Shown: piece after piece, positions 15,422-22,715 of the stretch
Position numbering within the stretch: the first letter of the stretch is position 1
How the letters are laid out: each line of letters begins with the position of its first letter
NCBI GenBank assembly: GCA_052315315.1
Contig: JBLSDE010000022.1
Location: 1-27,902, forward strand
Length of the DNA stretch: 27,902 nucleotides
Source of the DNA: Cuniculiplasma sp052315315
GTDB taxonomy: Archaea > Thermoplasmatota > Thermoplasmata > Thermoplasmatales > Thermoplasmataceae
Reading direction: 5' to 3'
The notes under the pieces: model-generated
The model's input: only the letters and a program-made list of their open reading frames with translations
Told to the model about the DNA's origin: nothing
Databases searched by the model: none
Program-made: the position numbers and the translations under genes

Positions 15422-17249
15422 AATATGCTCTCCATAGTTCCTCAGGGAACATGGGCCCGAAGGATTTAAAGAATGGCTCAATGGTGTCGAGTTCCAATAA
15501 AAATCCCTTCGCATCAACAGAGAGAATGAGTTCCAATTTTTTCAGATCGGTTCCCTCTGGCAACCTTAGTTCCTGAATTCTTGGAACGTATCCAAATGGG
15601 GTTTCTGTGGCATCCCTAACCTTTCCATTGACTCTGCCAACAATCCACTCCACAACTCTCATATTTTCAGAGTAACCCGGCCAAAGAAACTTTCCGTCCT
15701 TATCTTTACGGAACCAGTTCACATTATATATCCTTGGGGGATGCTTGATATTTTTCCCCATATTGATGTAATGCTGGAAGTATTCGCCCATGTTATATGG
15801 CATGAAAGGGCGCATTGCCATAGGATCATTTCTTAATTCTCCAACCTTTCCAATTGCGGCGGCTGTTGTCTCGACCCTTTGCATTGCTCCATACAAAACA
15901 CCTTCATTCCAGGTTTTAGCCTCCATTACGAGTGGGATAAGATCACTCCTCCTTCCACCAAACAAGAATGCAGATACAGGAGCTCCCATGGGATTCTCAT
16001 ACTCCTTGGATAGATCCTTATATTCGTGAATCGGCGTTGTGAAACGTGAATTTGGATGGGCGATCTTCTCCTTTCCATCATATTTTCTTCCCTGCCAATC
16101 TATAACACCGATAGGTATTGGGCCCATTCCTTCCCAGTATGGATTCATATCCATGTCTATACCGACGTTTGTGAATATGGTGTTTTGTTTGATTGCCTCC
16201 ATAGCTCCAGGGTTTGTCTGCATACTTGTATGTGGCGCAACTCCAAAAAAGCCATATTCTGGATTTATTCCTCTTAAAGTTCCTTCCACATTATTCATCC
16301 ATGTGATATCATCACTGATCAAGTATGTTTTCCATCCCTCATTACGATATTCTTCAGGAGGTCTTAACATTGAAAGATTTGTTTTTCCACTTGAACTTGG
16401 AAAGGCACCTGTTATAAATGTTGACTTTCCCGTGGGGTCCTTTATCTCGATCAACATCATGTGTTCCGCAAGCCATCCCTCTCTCTTTGCTTTGAAGGAG
16501 GCAATTCTAAGTGCGTGACACTTCTTGCTTAATAAAGCATTTCCTCCGTAATCTGTGTTGAAACTTATAATCAGACCCATCTTTTTATTTTCGTCTGGGA
16601 AGTGCATTATGTATCTCTTTTCAGGATTCAACTTTGCAGTTGAGTGAAGGCCTAAGACATAGCTGTTCTTCCTCGCCAGTGAAATTGCTACTTTCTCACC
16701 CACCCGGGTAATTTTCATCAAATTGAGAACGACATAGGGACTATCAGTCAGCTCAAACCCCCCGTCTCCGAATTTAGATTCTACTGGACCCAGCCAGTAG
16801 GGTACAACATATAGAGTCTTTCCCTTCATGCTCCCCCTTAAGTTTTCTGTGGCTATTTTCATGGCCTCTTTTGAGTTAAGCCAGTTGTTTGTTGGACCTA
16901 CCTCTTCGGGCTTCCCCTCTGTACATATATACGTATCTTTTTCAGATCTAGCCACATCAAAGGGCGGACTTCTGTACAGATAACTATTGGGAAAATTCTT
17001 TTCGTTGAGTTTAATCAATTTTCCCTCTCTTACCAGTGTCTCAGTTATAATTTTCTCCTCGTTACCATCAATTACCCTTATGGAACTTGCATTAGTCAAG
17101 AAGGCGTATTCGAGAATTATATCGGAAATCTCAGTGTATAATCTCTCATTAGCTTCATTCAGCTTTTTCATAAATTCACTTCTGGAGATTTCATCCCTCA
17201 AAATTGCCAGTCCCTTATCCCGATTCAGTTCCTTTTCCACACCTAACAT
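15387..17249 (-). CDS. pckG: Phosphoenolpyruvate carboxykinase (GTP)
   Basis: A 620-residue GTP-type PEPCK, which converts oxaloacetate and GTP to PEP for gluconeogenesis. YGGNALLSKKC at 234-244 is the substrate-binding block, HSTAKL near 202-207 is another conserved block, and the P-loop is GAFPSSSGKTNL at 281-292, with K289 and T290 for phosphate and magnesium. DD at 313-314 is the Mn/Mg site. The usual reactive cysteine of the ACGKT loop is replaced by Ser287. A TATA element (GTTTATATTG on the reverse strand, 17290-17281) and AGGT shortly before the ATG support the start. lipB follows in overlap. A regulator is transcribed divergently, with a palindrome between them. Confidence 0.95.
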   Translation of the reverse strand: MLGVEKELNRDKGLAILRDEISRSEFMKKLNEANERLYTEISDIILEYAFLTNASSIRVIDGNEEKIITETLVREGKLIKLNEKNFPNSYLYRSPPFDVARSEKDTYICTEGKPEEVGPTNNWLNSKEAMKIATENLRGSMKGKTLYVVPYWLGPVESKFGDGGFELTDSPYVVLNLMKITRVGEKVAISLARKNSYVLGLHSTAKLNPEKRYIMHFPDENKKMGLIISFNTDYGGNALLSKKCHALRIASFKAKREGWLAEHMMLIEIKDPTGKSTFITGAFPSSSGKTNLSMLRPPEEYRNEGWKTYLISDDITWMNNVEGTLRGINPEYGFFGVAPHTSMQTNPGAMEAIKQNTIFTNVGIDMDMNPYWEGMGPIPIGVIDWQGRKYDGKEKIAHPNSRFTTPIHEYKDLSKEYENPMGAPVSAFLFGGRRSDLIPLVMEAKTWNEGVLYGAMQRVETTAAAIGKVGELRNDPMAMRPFMPYNMGEYFQHYINMGKNIKHPPRIYNVNWFRKDKDGKFLWPGYSENMRVVEWIVGRVNGKVRDATETPFGYVPRIQELRLPEGTDLKKLELILSVDAKGFLLELDTIEPFFKSFGPMFPEELWRAYYDIRRRLEKQL

Positions 17250-17304
17250 CTGAGTTACCTACAGTTGTTCATTTTTTAGGCAATATAAACTTGTTGATTA
17301 TAAT

Positions 17305-17331
17305 ATTCGTCAATTACATAATATGACGAAT
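17305..17331. promoter_or_regulatory. 27-bp palindrome between PEPCK and divergent regulator
   Basis: ATTCGTCA (17305-17312) and TGACGAAT (17324-17331) are a perfect 8-bp inverted repeat with an 11-nt AT spacer. The half-site centres are 19 bp apart, about two helical turns, as for a dimeric winged-helix protein. It lies about 14 nt upstream of the PEPCK TATA element and upstream of the regulator gene. Confidence 0.55.
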
Positions 17332-17414
17332 TCATTGAAATAATTTTAACTGGTTCTTTAATTTTGAAATGCTATTTAGAAAAAATTAAATACCAAAATG
17401 ATTATGCACCTAAA

Positions 17415-18185
17415 ATGGGAACTGAGGCGCAAATAAAGGACGTTAATATGACCGAAATTTCCATTCTCCTTAAATTAATGAAGGGGGAAAACAATTTTGC
17501 TGAAATAGCTAGAAGTCTTGGGATAACCCTTCAAGGAGTAAGATACTATGTCAATATATTAAAGCAAGAGGGGTATATTGATGATTTCAAAATTACAAAC
17601 CGAGGTTATGAATTTCTCTCATCGTCCCTGTTTCAAATAAGGAGATTCCTAAATGAGAATTCTGATTTTCTCTCGGATGCCAACGGTTGGGAGGTAATTT
17701 GTGACGAGGACATATCCTCCGGAGACAAAGTTTACCTTAAAATGATAAAGTCATATCTTCACGCAGATAAGATACCCTCATCTTCAAGCACTGCCAAATC
17801 CGTAACCAACAGTAAAAAGGGTGAAAGGGCCATAGTCAGAGATATCCAGGGAATAATAGAGATCAAATTCGGAAGAATTGAAATAAATCTTATTAAGGAT
17901 CTAAACAGTGGGAATTATGAAAAATATAGAAAAAAATGCAATCAACTATATCTAAATAAGGGCGAAAAGGAAATATTTATCTTAGGGGAGGGGTCAAGAA
18001 CACTCTTTTCAGACACAGAACGAATAAATATGTTTGCACCATTGAGAGGTTCCTTTGATGCCTCAATTAGAGGAACAGATTCTATTTTAGTTGCTACCGA
18101 GGAATCATTTAATTTGAATTTGGAAGAATTTTCCAAACTAAAGGAAGAATTTTCCAAAGTAGAGATAACTATGAATTTTCTATAA
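17415..18185 (+). CDS. Winged-helix transcriptional regulator, archaeal
   Basis: A 256-residue probable DNA-binding protein. Residues about 12-70 form a winged helix-turn-helix: helix ISILLKLMKG, then FAEIARSLGI, recognition helix LQGVRYYVNILKQEG and wing YIDDFKITNRGYEFL. The remaining 180 residues are an uncharacterised domain with an IVRDIQGIIEIKFGRIEI segment and a C-terminal FAPLRGSF...DSILVATEES part, which might sense a ligand. A TTG at 17364 would extend the N-terminus by 17 residues, but no ribosome site supports it; a TATA-like AAATTAAATACC (about 17383-17394) fits leaderless ATG 17415. It is divergent from the PEPCK gene and near the 17305-17331 palindrome, suggesting control of PEPCK and itself (inference). 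Confidence 0.7.
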   Translation: MGTEAQIKDVNMTEISILLKLMKGENNFAEIARSLGITLQGVRYYVNILKQEGYIDDFKITNRGYEFLSSSLFQIRRFLNENSDFLSDANGWEVICDEDISSGDKVYLKMIKSYLHADKIPSSSSTAKSVTNSKKGERAIVRDIQGIIEIKFGRIEINLIKDLNSGNYEKYRKKCNQLYLNKGEKEIFILGEGSRTLFSDTERINMFAPLRGSFDASIRGTDSILVATEESFNLNLEEFSKLKEEFSKVEITMNFL

Positions 18186-18206
18186 ATATAATAATAATTA
18201 AATAGA

Positions 18207-18229
18207 TATTCTTAAATTTTTATAGAATA
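18207..18229 (+). terminator. Weak stem-loop after the regulator gene
   Basis: TATTCT and AGAATA form a 6-bp inverted repeat around a T-rich 11-nt loop, 20 nt after the regulator stop codon. It may be a terminator or merely AT-rich sequence. Confidence 0.3.
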
Positions 18230-18284
18230 AACCAAGGACAAGAAAAATAGACACAGAAAAAAAATGGGAGTGAATCAAATACAT

Positions 18285-18349
18285 AAATATTTAAATAAGT
18301 TGAAATTATCAGTCATAAATTAGTACTGAGGTGAATATGATGGAGGACG
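18285..18349 (+). promoter_or_regulatory. speD promoter and leader with two ribosome sites
   Basis: A TATA element AAATATTTAAATA (18285-18297) predicts a transcript start near 18316. The leader carries GAGGTGA at 18328-18334, well placed for ATG 18337/18340, and GGAGG at 18342-18346, only 3 nt before the speD ATG at 18350. The first two ATGs are out of frame with speD. Confidence 0.5.
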
Positions 18350-18444
18350 ATGAAGGTGGCCGTTGGGATGCACATTCTTGCGGATATGTATGGAATAAAG
18401 CCGGAGCTTCTGGAGACAAAAGATATTTTGATGGACATAATTGA
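18337..18444 (+). CDS. Overlapping 35-codon mini-ORF at the speD start
   Basis: The stronger of two ribosome sites (GAGGTGA, 18328-18334) serves ATG-ATG at 18337/18340. This frame gives 35 residues beginning MMEDDEGGRWDAHSCGY and ends at TGA 18442-18444, 92 nt inside speD in a different frame. It has no recognisable domain. It may be a regulatory leader, a decoy, or the trace of a one-base change: removing one base at about 18349 would fuse MMED to the SpeD frame. No protein evidence exists from sequence alone. Confidence 0.3.
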   Translation: MMEDDEGGRWDAHSCGYVWNKAGASGDKRYFDGHN

Positions 18445-18751
18445 GGAGTCCGTAAGGGTTGGAAACCTCACAAAGATTTCTTCGGATTATTATCAGTTTG
18501 AGCCAGTTGGAGCTAGTGGGGTAGTATTACTCGCTGAGTCTCATATATCTTTCCACACCTGGCCGGAATTTGGATTGATAACTCTGGACCTGTTCACATG
18601 TGGTGATCCTCATAAGGCGGACGTTGCATTCGAATATATAAGAGAGGTCCTGAGACCAACCGAAATAGAATTCAAAAAACACGAAAGAGGAGACAGGATA
18701 CCTGAAACAACTGTCTTGCCAGAAACTATAGGTGCCGGTAATAGCCGCTGA
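18350..18751 (+). CDS. speD: S-adenosylmethionine decarboxylase proenzyme, prokaryotic type
   Basis: A 133-residue pyruvoyl enzyme that makes decarboxylated SAM, the aminopropyl donor for spermidine-type polyamines. The self-cleavage site is in LAESHISFHTWPE: cut between E63 and S64, with S64 becoming the pyruvoyl group. H69 and C84 (LFTCGD) are the other catalytic residues. The N-terminus MKVAVGMHILADMYG matches the normal family start, so ATG 18350 is right even though its GGAGG site is only 3 nt away and a better-placed ribosome site serves an out-of-frame ATG 13 nt upstream. The stop codon overlaps the start of the membrane protein gene (TGATG). The C-terminal tail beyond HERGDR is somewhat longer than in the shortest homologues. 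Confidence 0.95.
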   Translation: MKVAVGMHILADMYGIKPELLETKDILMDIIEESVRVGNLTKISSDYYQFEPVGASGVVLLAESHISFHTWPEFGLITLDLFTCGDPHKADVAFEYIREVLRPTEIEFKKHERGDRIPETTVLPETIGAGNSR

Positions 18752-19629
18752 TGAAAAATAGAGAATTAATTATTATACTTTTATTGCTTTTATCTTTTTT
18801 ACTATATTTTTTAGTTAATGTTTTTTTCGATGTAATTTTAACTGCGATCTTAATTCTGGGTCTTGATTTATCTTCTGATAATCTCTTTGATAAGGTTGTA
18901 AAGAAGGATGTCTCCAGTTTCAGTTATTCTTTCTTCGTACTGGGTTTTGCCACATCTATAGATGAAATTTCAGTCGCAATTAGCTCCATATTCTATGGTG
19001 CACCTGATATCGGATCGGGAGCCCTGCTTGGTTCTTCATTATCCATGATTATAATCTATTCCATTTTAATGTTCCTCTTCTCATATAAACTCATGATGAG
19101 ATATCCTTACTATTTTCTCATATTTCCATTCTTTCTCCTATTATATTTGATCTTTTATTATTTATCAATAAACTTGATTCCAGTATACGCCATTTCCATA
19201 ATCATTTCCTTGCTCATTTTCTACCTTGTTATGAAAGAAAGGAGAAAAAATCTAAAGGGACAAAAAGTCAGTAGAATGAGCAACCTTATCTTTGCAATTC
19301 CCATGATCCTATTTGCACTTCTCCTTTCGGTGGCCACAGATAGGCTATCTAAGGCAATAGATATAAACCAATTTCTTTCCGGCTTCTTAATCCCCGGTAC
19401 ACTTGGAACCATTCCTGAACTCATAGTCGTTTACAGTGCTTTGAAAAATAAAATGAGGAGTGCAAGCGAAGGACTCCTTACGGGAAGTACAATAATGAAA
19501 GGAACTCTGCTTTTTCCAATTTTTGAATTATTTTTTTATTCCACAACACAATGGGATTTTGACATAATTCTCATTTCCGCAATAGTTTCATTTCTTTTTG
19601 GTATATTCATATTCTTAGATAGGAACTAA
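18751..19629 (+). CDS. CaCA-like sodium/calcium-type cation exchanger, membrane
   Basis: A 292-residue membrane protein with about 10 hydrophobic segments. Two internal alpha-repeats are visible: GFATSIDEISVAISSIFYG followed by LLGSSLSM near residue 68, and GTLGTIPELIVVYSAL followed by LLTGSTIMKG near residue 215. These match the acidic-residue motifs that bind cations in the Ca2+/cation antiporter family, though the canonical ATSLPE is altered to ATSIDE and GTIPE. It would exchange a cation across the cytoplasmic membrane. The ATG overlaps the speD stop codon, so its translation depends on speD; a role in ion or polyamine balance is inference. Its 3' end overlaps the opposite-strand infB gene by 4 nt. 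Confidence 0.75.
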   Translation: MKNRELIIILLLLLSFLLYFLVNVFFDVILTAILILGLDLSSDNLFDKVVKKDVSSFSYSFFVLGFATSIDEISVAISSIFYGAPDIGSGALLGSSLSMIIIYSILMFLFSYKLMMRYPYYFLIFPFFLLLYLIFYYLSINLIPVYAISIIISLLIFYLVMKERRKNLKGQKVSRMSNLIFAIPMILFALLLSVATDRLSKAIDINQFLSGFLIPGTLGTIPELIVVYSALKNKMRSASEGLLTGSTIMKGTLLFPIFELFFYSTTQWDFDIILISAIVSFLFGIFIFLDRN

Positions 19630-21371
19630 GCTTTTGTTCCCCAAAATATGTTTTCCTTTCGTTTAATTTTGATGATCTCTTCCAAAGTTTCCATTGTTGA
19701 ATCGTCAAGGGCATTGGCCCTTAATGCCTTAACTACTTCCTCATTGATATCCACATACAGGGGCCTGTCCGGAAATATCTGACGATTTAAGGTAACTCCA
19801 TCTATTGCAACAGCTACCTCTGAACCGGCTTCTGCAAATTTTTTGGAGGTTTCCCCATCCCGGATGCTCTTGATTGTTCCTGCATACTTTCCATCCTCCC
19901 TTATAAGATTGTCATCAACCTTAATTCTGCCTGAGAGAACCTTAACACCTACAATTACAGGTTTTGCAGCTCTAAAAATATAATCTGGCATTATTACAAT
20001 CTTGGAAGGTACAGGCATTCCCTGTTTTCTCTCTTCTTCCATAGAAGTTTTTCTATCCTTAATCCATTTACTTATTTCTTCAACAAGATGATAAATTACG
20101 CCCGAAGTTACAATTCCAATATCATATGCCATCACAGATGATTTGGCGTCTGGTGAAAGATCAACATTAAAGCCGGCAAGAACTCTGTCCATGGGATCTG
20201 GTAAGGTAGAGACATCGATAAGATCCCTTTTACTTATTTCCCCTATCTGTGCAGATCTTATTTTAATACCATTCTGCCCCATTTCATATGCAATAGCTTC
20301 CAGTGACCCTAAGGTATCAGCCTTAAGAGTAATCCCGTGCTCAGAAAGTTCGATGTTTACCTTTGATTCTTCCATCAATTCCCTTCTTGCAATCTCCTCA
20401 TTATCACCCTTGATTTCAATTAAAGTTGTTCCAGGGAGTACGTCATAGCTATCCGAAAGAACAACTCTTACTCCGGAGGCCGAAGTTACCTGCGATCTCT
20501 CCACTACCTTTGTTGATCTGTTCGATGTGTTTACAAATAGAGCTCTTATCTTTGTCTCCTTAATACCCTGTGAGGTATTAACAAGAATTCTGGATCCCTT
20601 TGTTAATGTACCCTGATACAGAATAGTGTCAAGAGTTAGGCCAAGTGAATCCCCCCTCCTAACCTCAAGAACGCTGGCCTTTCCAAATCCATCCTTCCTT
20701 GAAATTGACTCGGATAGATATTTTTGAGCAAGACCCGTTACCGTTAGCAGTATCTCCAGTATTCCAATCCCATATTTTGCACTAGCAGGAACTATTGGAA
20801 CAGCCTTTGTAAAATCTGAAATTCGATCATATCTTTCTGATGGAAGGTTGTACTGATACATTTGATTTACAATATTATAGATTTTACCTTCCATATCGGT
20901 CACATATTCTTCCCTCTGCTCTTTGATGAAGTCTGGAAATGCAATATTTGATGGCTTCCTGAAAAGGGAAATCATATCTATCTTATTTGCAACAATGATG
21001 AACGGAGTTTTGAACTTCTTAAGAATATTGATTGATTCAATCGTCTGGGGCATTAATCCTTCATTAATATCAATGACCAAAATTGCAATGTCAGCCAGCG
21101 CTCCTCCCCTCGCCCTCATATTTGCGAAGGCTACGTGACCGGGAGTGTCTACGAAGAGGAGACCTGGAATCTTAAAAATATTTTTCGATAACTTTCCGTT
21201 AGATAGTTCCACTATTCTATTGATTCCAATCTCAGTAGCGGCGATCCTCTGGGTTATGCCCCCTTCCTCTTTCTTGGTTATAGAAGTTCCCCTAATTGAA
21301 TCCAAAATACTTGTCTTGCCATGATCCACATGACCTAAAACGCATATTATTGGTTCTCTTAGGGCTGACAT
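19626..21371 (-). CDS. infB: Translation initiation factor aIF5B (IF-2 type)
   Basis: A 581-residue GTPase that joins ribosomal subunits and supports initiator tRNA binding. G1 is GHVDHGKTS at 13-21, G3 is DTPGH at 75-79, and G4 is NKID at 129-132; domains II to IV follow, with TLKADTLGSLEAI marking domain III. Length is normal for archaeal aIF5B, with no intein. It is the last gene of the rpl7ae operon: TGAGGTGT (21390-21383) supplies both the ndk stop codon and the Shine-Dalgarno site, with an 11-nt spacer. The 3' end overlaps the convergent exchanger gene. Confidence 0.96.
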   Translation of the reverse strand: MSALREPIICVLGHVDHGKTSILDSIRGTSITKKEEGGITQRIAATEIGINRIVELSNGKLSKNIFKIPGLLFVDTPGHVAFANMRARGGALADIAILVIDINEGLMPQTIESINILKKFKTPFIIVANKIDMISLFRKPSNIAFPDFIKEQREEYVTDMEGKIYNIVNQMYQYNLPSERYDRISDFTKAVPIVPASAKYGIGILEILLTVTGLAQKYLSESISRKDGFGKASVLEVRRGDSLGLTLDTILYQGTLTKGSRILVNTSQGIKETKIRALFVNTSNRSTKVVERSQVTSASGVRVVLSDSYDVLPGTTLIEIKGDNEEIARRELMEESKVNIELSEHGITLKADTLGSLEAIAYEMGQNGIKIRSAQIGEISKRDLIDVSTLPDPMDRVLAGFNVDLSPDAKSSVMAYDIGIVTSGVIYHLVEEISKWIKDRKTSMEEERKQGMPVPSKIVIMPDYIFRAAKPVIVGVKVLSGRIKVDDNLIREDGKYAGTIKSIRDGETSKKFAEAGSEVAVAIDGVTLNRQIFPDRPLYVDINEEVVKALRANALDDSTMETLEEIIKIKRKENIFWGTKA

Positions 21372-21387
21372 ACAATAATATTACACC

Positions 21388-21834
21388 TCAGAAAAGTTCC
21401 TCATCTCCATATTTGAATGATAATATATCATCCTTATGGAAGAATATGGGATATTCGTGCTGAAATGATTCCTCTGAATCTGATGCGTGAATAATATTCC
21501 TGTCTATACTTATTGAATAATCTCCTCTAATGGTTCCTGGGGCAGCTTTGGACCCATCTGTTGCACCGGTAATTAAACGTACCACTGAAATTGCATTCTT
21601 GCCTTCCAGTATCATTGCAATTATGGGGCCACTTGTTATATATGCAACAAGATCCTTAAAGAACGGCTTGTCTTTGTGAACGTCATAGTGTTTCTTTGCC
21701 ATGTTTTCATCCACATTCATTAACTTGAGGGCAATTATGTTAAGACCTTTATTTTCCAGTCTTCTAATTATTTCCCCGGATAATCTTCTCTTGACTCCGT
21801 CTGGTTTTATCAAGACAAGCGTCCGCTCGCTCAT
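21388..21834 (-). CDS. ndk: Nucleoside diphosphate kinase
   Basis: A 148-residue NDK, which transfers phosphate from ATP to other nucleoside diphosphates and supplies GTP. The catalytic phosphohistidine is H116 in NIIHASDS; LVLIKPDGVKR at the N-terminus and GATDGSKAAPGTIRGD before the active site are family hallmarks. The start codon overlaps the rpl24e stop (ATGA), so the two are translated in coupling. Its place between rpl24e and infB is the common archaeal gene order and ties GTP supply to translation. Confidence 0.97.
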   Translation of the reverse strand: MSERTLVLIKPDGVKRRLSGEIIRRLENKGLNIIALKLMNVDENMAKKHYDVHKDKPFFKDLVAYITSGPIIAMILEGKNAISVVRLITGATDGSKAAPGTIRGDYSISIDRNIIHASDSEESFQHEYPIFFHKDDILSFKYGDEELF

Positions 21835-22070
21835 TGGGTCTCCTCCTGCTCTACTTTTTGCTTTTGCGCCTCAGAATTCTTTCTCAACCTTTTGAGATTC
21901 TGATACTCCCTTGTCCACTTGACTTTTCTTGGAACTCTCTTCAGTTTAAGCATATTTATTCTGCACTTTCTGCTACAGAAATTGAGAATGTTCCCATCCT
22001 TTCTTATGAAGGTCATACCCGTTCCTGGCTCAATTTCCTCACCGCAAAAACTGCAAACTTTGTTTACCAT
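21831..22070 (-). CDS. rpl24e: Large-subunit ribosomal protein eL24
   Basis: A 79-residue zinc-ribbon ribosomal protein. Four cysteines, C6, C9, C32 and C36, form the zinc site (CSFCG and FCSRKC). A basic helix and a charged C-terminal tail (SEAQKQKVEQEE) follow; the tail makes it a little longer than the usual 60-70 residues. AGGTGAT (22080-22074), 3 nt before the ATG, contains the stop codon of rps28e. Confidence 0.96.
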   Translation of the reverse strand: MVNKVCSFCGEEIEPGTGMTFIRKDGNILNFCSRKCRINMLKLKRVPRKVKWTREYQNLKRLRKNSEAQKQKVEQEETQ

Positions 22071-22074
22071 TTCA

Positions 22075-22284
22075 TCACCTTATGGAGAGCTTCTTAGCCT
22101 CTCTTGCTGTTTCTCTCAACATGAGTATATCTCCAACTTTCACAGGTCCAAGGACATTACGTGCAATGATCCTTCCCTGATCCCTGCCAGAGAGAACCCT
22201 AACCTTAACCGTTGTTGCTTCACCGGTCATCCCGGTACGCCCCATAAGCTCTACAACTTCTGCTGGCGTTGCGTCATCTGCCAA
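22075..22284 (-). CDS. rps28e: Small-subunit ribosomal protein eS28
   Basis: A 69-residue S1/OB-fold-like ribosomal protein of the decoding side of the small subunit. EVVELMGRTGMTGEATTVKV, then LSGRDQGRIIARNV and VGDILMLRETAREAKKL are the standard eS28 blocks. The start is TTG 22284: GAGGTGA from the end of rpl7ae lies 5 nt before it and includes that gene's stop codon. Confidence 0.96.
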   Translation of the reverse strand: MADDATPAEVVELMGRTGMTGEATTVKVRVLSGRDQGRIIARNVLGPVKVGDILMLRETAREAKKLSIR

Positions 22285-22294
22285 CTAAATCACC

Positions 22295-22663
22295 TCACTT
22301 ACTAAGACCGGAAAGCTCTGATATTATCTGTTTAAAGAGTTCTTCGTTCTTACCAAAGTCGACTATTGAAAGCGATGCTGCAGAACTAATTCCCACCTTT
22401 GAACCCAGCTCACTCTTTGTTTTAACAAAAGCATACGGTACCTTTCTCTCCTCACATAATTTAGGTAGAAAATACACAACTTCTGGGGGATTTACATCTT
22501 CAGCTATTACGACTATTTTGCTGGTTCCACTCTCTACGGTCTTAATAACTTCATTTGTTCCTTTCTTAATCTTACCACTTCTATAGCTATTTTCGACCAG
22601 TTCCAGAATCTTTTTCTCTAAAGACTCGGGAGTTTCAAACTTAACATATGTTGCTTTATCCAT
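22295..22663 (-). CDS. rpl7ae: Ribosomal protein L7Ae (k-turn-binding)
   Basis: A 122-residue L7Ae, which binds RNA kink-turns in 23S rRNA, in C/D and H/ACA guide RNPs, and in RNase P. The RNA-contact motif KKGTNEVIK and the VIAEDVNPPEVVYFLPKLCEE block are clear. ATG 22663 is preferred to GTG 22681 because AAGGAGG (22678-22672) lies 8 nt upstream of it. It is the first gene of the rpl7ae-rps28e-rpl24e-ndk-infB operon. Confidence 0.97.
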   Translation of the reverse strand: MDKATYVKFETPESLEKKILELVENSYRSGKIKKGTNEVIKTVESGTSKIVVIAEDVNPPEVVYFLPKLCEERKVPYAFVKTKSELGSKVGISSAASLSIVDFGKNEELFKQIISELSGLSK

Positions 22664-22715
22664 GTTTTTAGCCTCCTTCACAGAGTAAGCCCTTAACGTA
22701 AGAATGTATAAATAG
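22664..22715 (-). promoter_or_regulatory. Promoter and leader of the ribosomal/aIF5B operon
   Basis: On the reverse strand CTATTTATAC (22715-22706) is a good TATA element; the transcript should start near 22686, leaving a leader of about 23 nt with the AAGGAGG ribosome site. No L7Ae-binding k-turn is obvious in so short a leader. Confidence 0.6.

Noticed and set aside
16039..16518. 159-codon plus-strand ORF inside the PEPCK gene
   Set aside because: Antisense shadow; hydrophobic content follows from the codon use of the real gene.
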